Assembly (NCBI RefSeq): GCF_002443255.2
Contig: NW_019211454.1
Span: 23,078,782 to 23,142,781 of the forward strand
Direction of reading: 5' to 3'
DNA: 64,000 nt
Source: Varroa destructor
Taxonomy: Eukaryota > Arthropoda > Arachnida > Mesostigmata > Varroidae
The notes under the pieces were generated by a model that did not search any database, was not told the DNA's origin, and saw nothing but the letters and a program-made list of their open reading frames with translations. The stretch's first letter is position 1; each line of letters begins with the position of its first letter. Shown here piece by piece: positions 62,561-64,000 of this stretch. Both the position numbers and the translations under genes were made by a program.

Positions 62561-64000
62561 AATTCTAAGATATTACAAACTTCCAGAGAAATTTAAATCA
62601 TCTTTAAGGCGATCCGTCACAAGTCTGATTACAGATAGCCCAATAATTTTAGCACATCTATTACTACTGCTTGGTTTTCAAATGATATCAATGGCAACCT
62701 GACCTAACCTATTTTACCTGAGATATGACCATCTAGCTAGAGAAGCAGCCAATACTTTTCCACAACCTAATACACTGATCCAAGCCCCATTTATCTAGAA
62801 ATGGTATTGTTAATGATCGTTTGGTTTGGACCTTAACGCACATCTTCTCCATCGCCTTGCTGTGCTATAATGTCTGCATTTTCCTTTCGAAAAAGCTTTC
62901 TGTGCGTCCAAATCATGTCATTGAAAATTCTGCATGCCCAACATGTATTTCTCACTACTCTTCCCAATGGAGAATATGCAACTGGGACCACTAGAATTGC
63001 ATAACTTATGTAGTTATTGTTTACGAAAATTGCTGCAGAGCTTTGCTGAGACCTGAAACAAATGCTATAGGGTTCGCAAACAAATAACTCCAGGAAGCTT
63101 TGATAATCTGTAGATAATACCTTTGGCGCCCGAGTTATGGCCGCTGTTTTAGATGAGCACTGTTCGGATATATACACGACGGACCAGAGGACAATCGATT
63201 AAAAATTAGAGACAGAGATATAAAAATAGATTTATCAAAGGGCTGTTTTCTTTGGTAGGCGAGTTTAGTTTTTAGAAGTTAGTACCACTTAAGGCAAGCT
63301 GAAATACTCTTACTCCTTAGAAGTTAGGAATTAGGTGCATACGATGCCCAATACCTCCCGTTATTATCGTAAACCGCTCGTAACTTTTATCTCTCTCTCT
63401 CTCTCTCTCTCTCCCCCCTTTTGGCGTTCTAGCAGTGCTTAAGGTACGAATTAATTTACTATCGCCGTCCGTGCTTTTATTGCGCTGCACAACCACTGCT
63501 GCGTTTCGCTGCAGGGTAGCGCCCGTGTCCTGACTGAATCTGCCTGACCCCAATATGTCGCTCAACTTTATTGTCACTGTTATTGCAGTTGTAACTGTTG
63601 TCTGTACCACATACATCACTTGCGGCATAGGTACGTGCAGGTATGCAGCGTATTTCTCAACATAGGATGCAATCGTGCAGAATTACAAAATCAATATACA
63701 TACACTGCCTCAGAGGAGCGCCTCAAAGCCTTTGACAAAGGGCGTTGTAGCAAATAAGTGGTTCGACGTTCCAATATTCGACCACATTACCCTGGACGGG
63801 CATGGCAAACGTATAGATAGGAGCAGCACTATTTACATGGCATCACTTCACGAATTGTATGAATAATTTATTTGAGGAAGAAAAAGTGAGCTATGGAACT
63901 TGATAACTATAATTACTCGTATTAGATAAAACATTGAACCATAGACAGTCGTTAAGCTCCTTGTTGATTTATGATTAATCCGTAAATGCTGATTTTTTTA
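62561..64000. other. No gene seen; (CT)n run
   Basis: The 62833-63177 (-) frame of 114 codons and the 63317-63628 (-) frame of 103 codons are the longest. The second reads Arg-Glu repeats from the CT run, so it is probably spurious. Neither matches a known family. Confidence 0.4.
63390..63418 (+). repeat. (CT)n microsatellite followed by poly(C)
   Basis: Eleven CT units, then six C and TTTT. A pyrimidine-only tract. Confidence 0.95.

Noticed and set aside
63317..63628. 103-codon minus frame
   Set aside because: Includes Arg-Glu repeats read from the (CT)n microsatellite and has no recognisable domain.

Overview
This window looks like non-coding nuclear DNA of a eukaryote, most likely an animal and plausibly an arthropod. 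Short open frames lie on both strands with no operon-like packing, microsatellites are many, and there are three assembly gaps (100, 25 and 100 N). Two decayed mariner transposase copies and two tRNA-derived relics are present. I cannot name the species. I found no protein-coding gene, rRNA or intact tRNA that I would defend. The longest open frames start at TTG, cross simple repeats and match no family I recognise. The window could be intergenic or lie inside a very long intron; the sequence alone does not decide.

Layout. 1-1070: at least four decayed copies of a repeat with a spacing that recurs. 1175-1246: a 16-bp inverted repeat around an (AT)n core. 6868-6942: a tRNA-Arg-like relic. 9840-10610 (+): a mariner transposase relic. 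13.5-14.4, 15.1-16.0 and 20.1-20.8 kb: compositionally biased, relatively GC-rich patches with overlapping open frames. 18134-18425 (-): a possible tRNA-derived SINE ending in a CT-rich tail. 36472-36684 (+): a weak exon-like frame with a CxxC pair. 38210-38786: two inverted copies of a roughly 72-bp sequence. 49945-49964: a perfect 20-bp palindrome holding two GATA motifs. 60582-60687 and 60898-60968: two strong foldback structures, the second a 33-bp near-perfect hairpin. 61734-62560 (-): a second, separate mariner relic whose second and third catalytic Asp codons can still be read while the first has become Tyr.

The main content is decayed mobile DNA and foldback elements. I see no gene system. 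The most unusual objects are the hairpin pair near 60.6-61.0 kb, the candidate SINE, and the decayed repeat array at the left edge.
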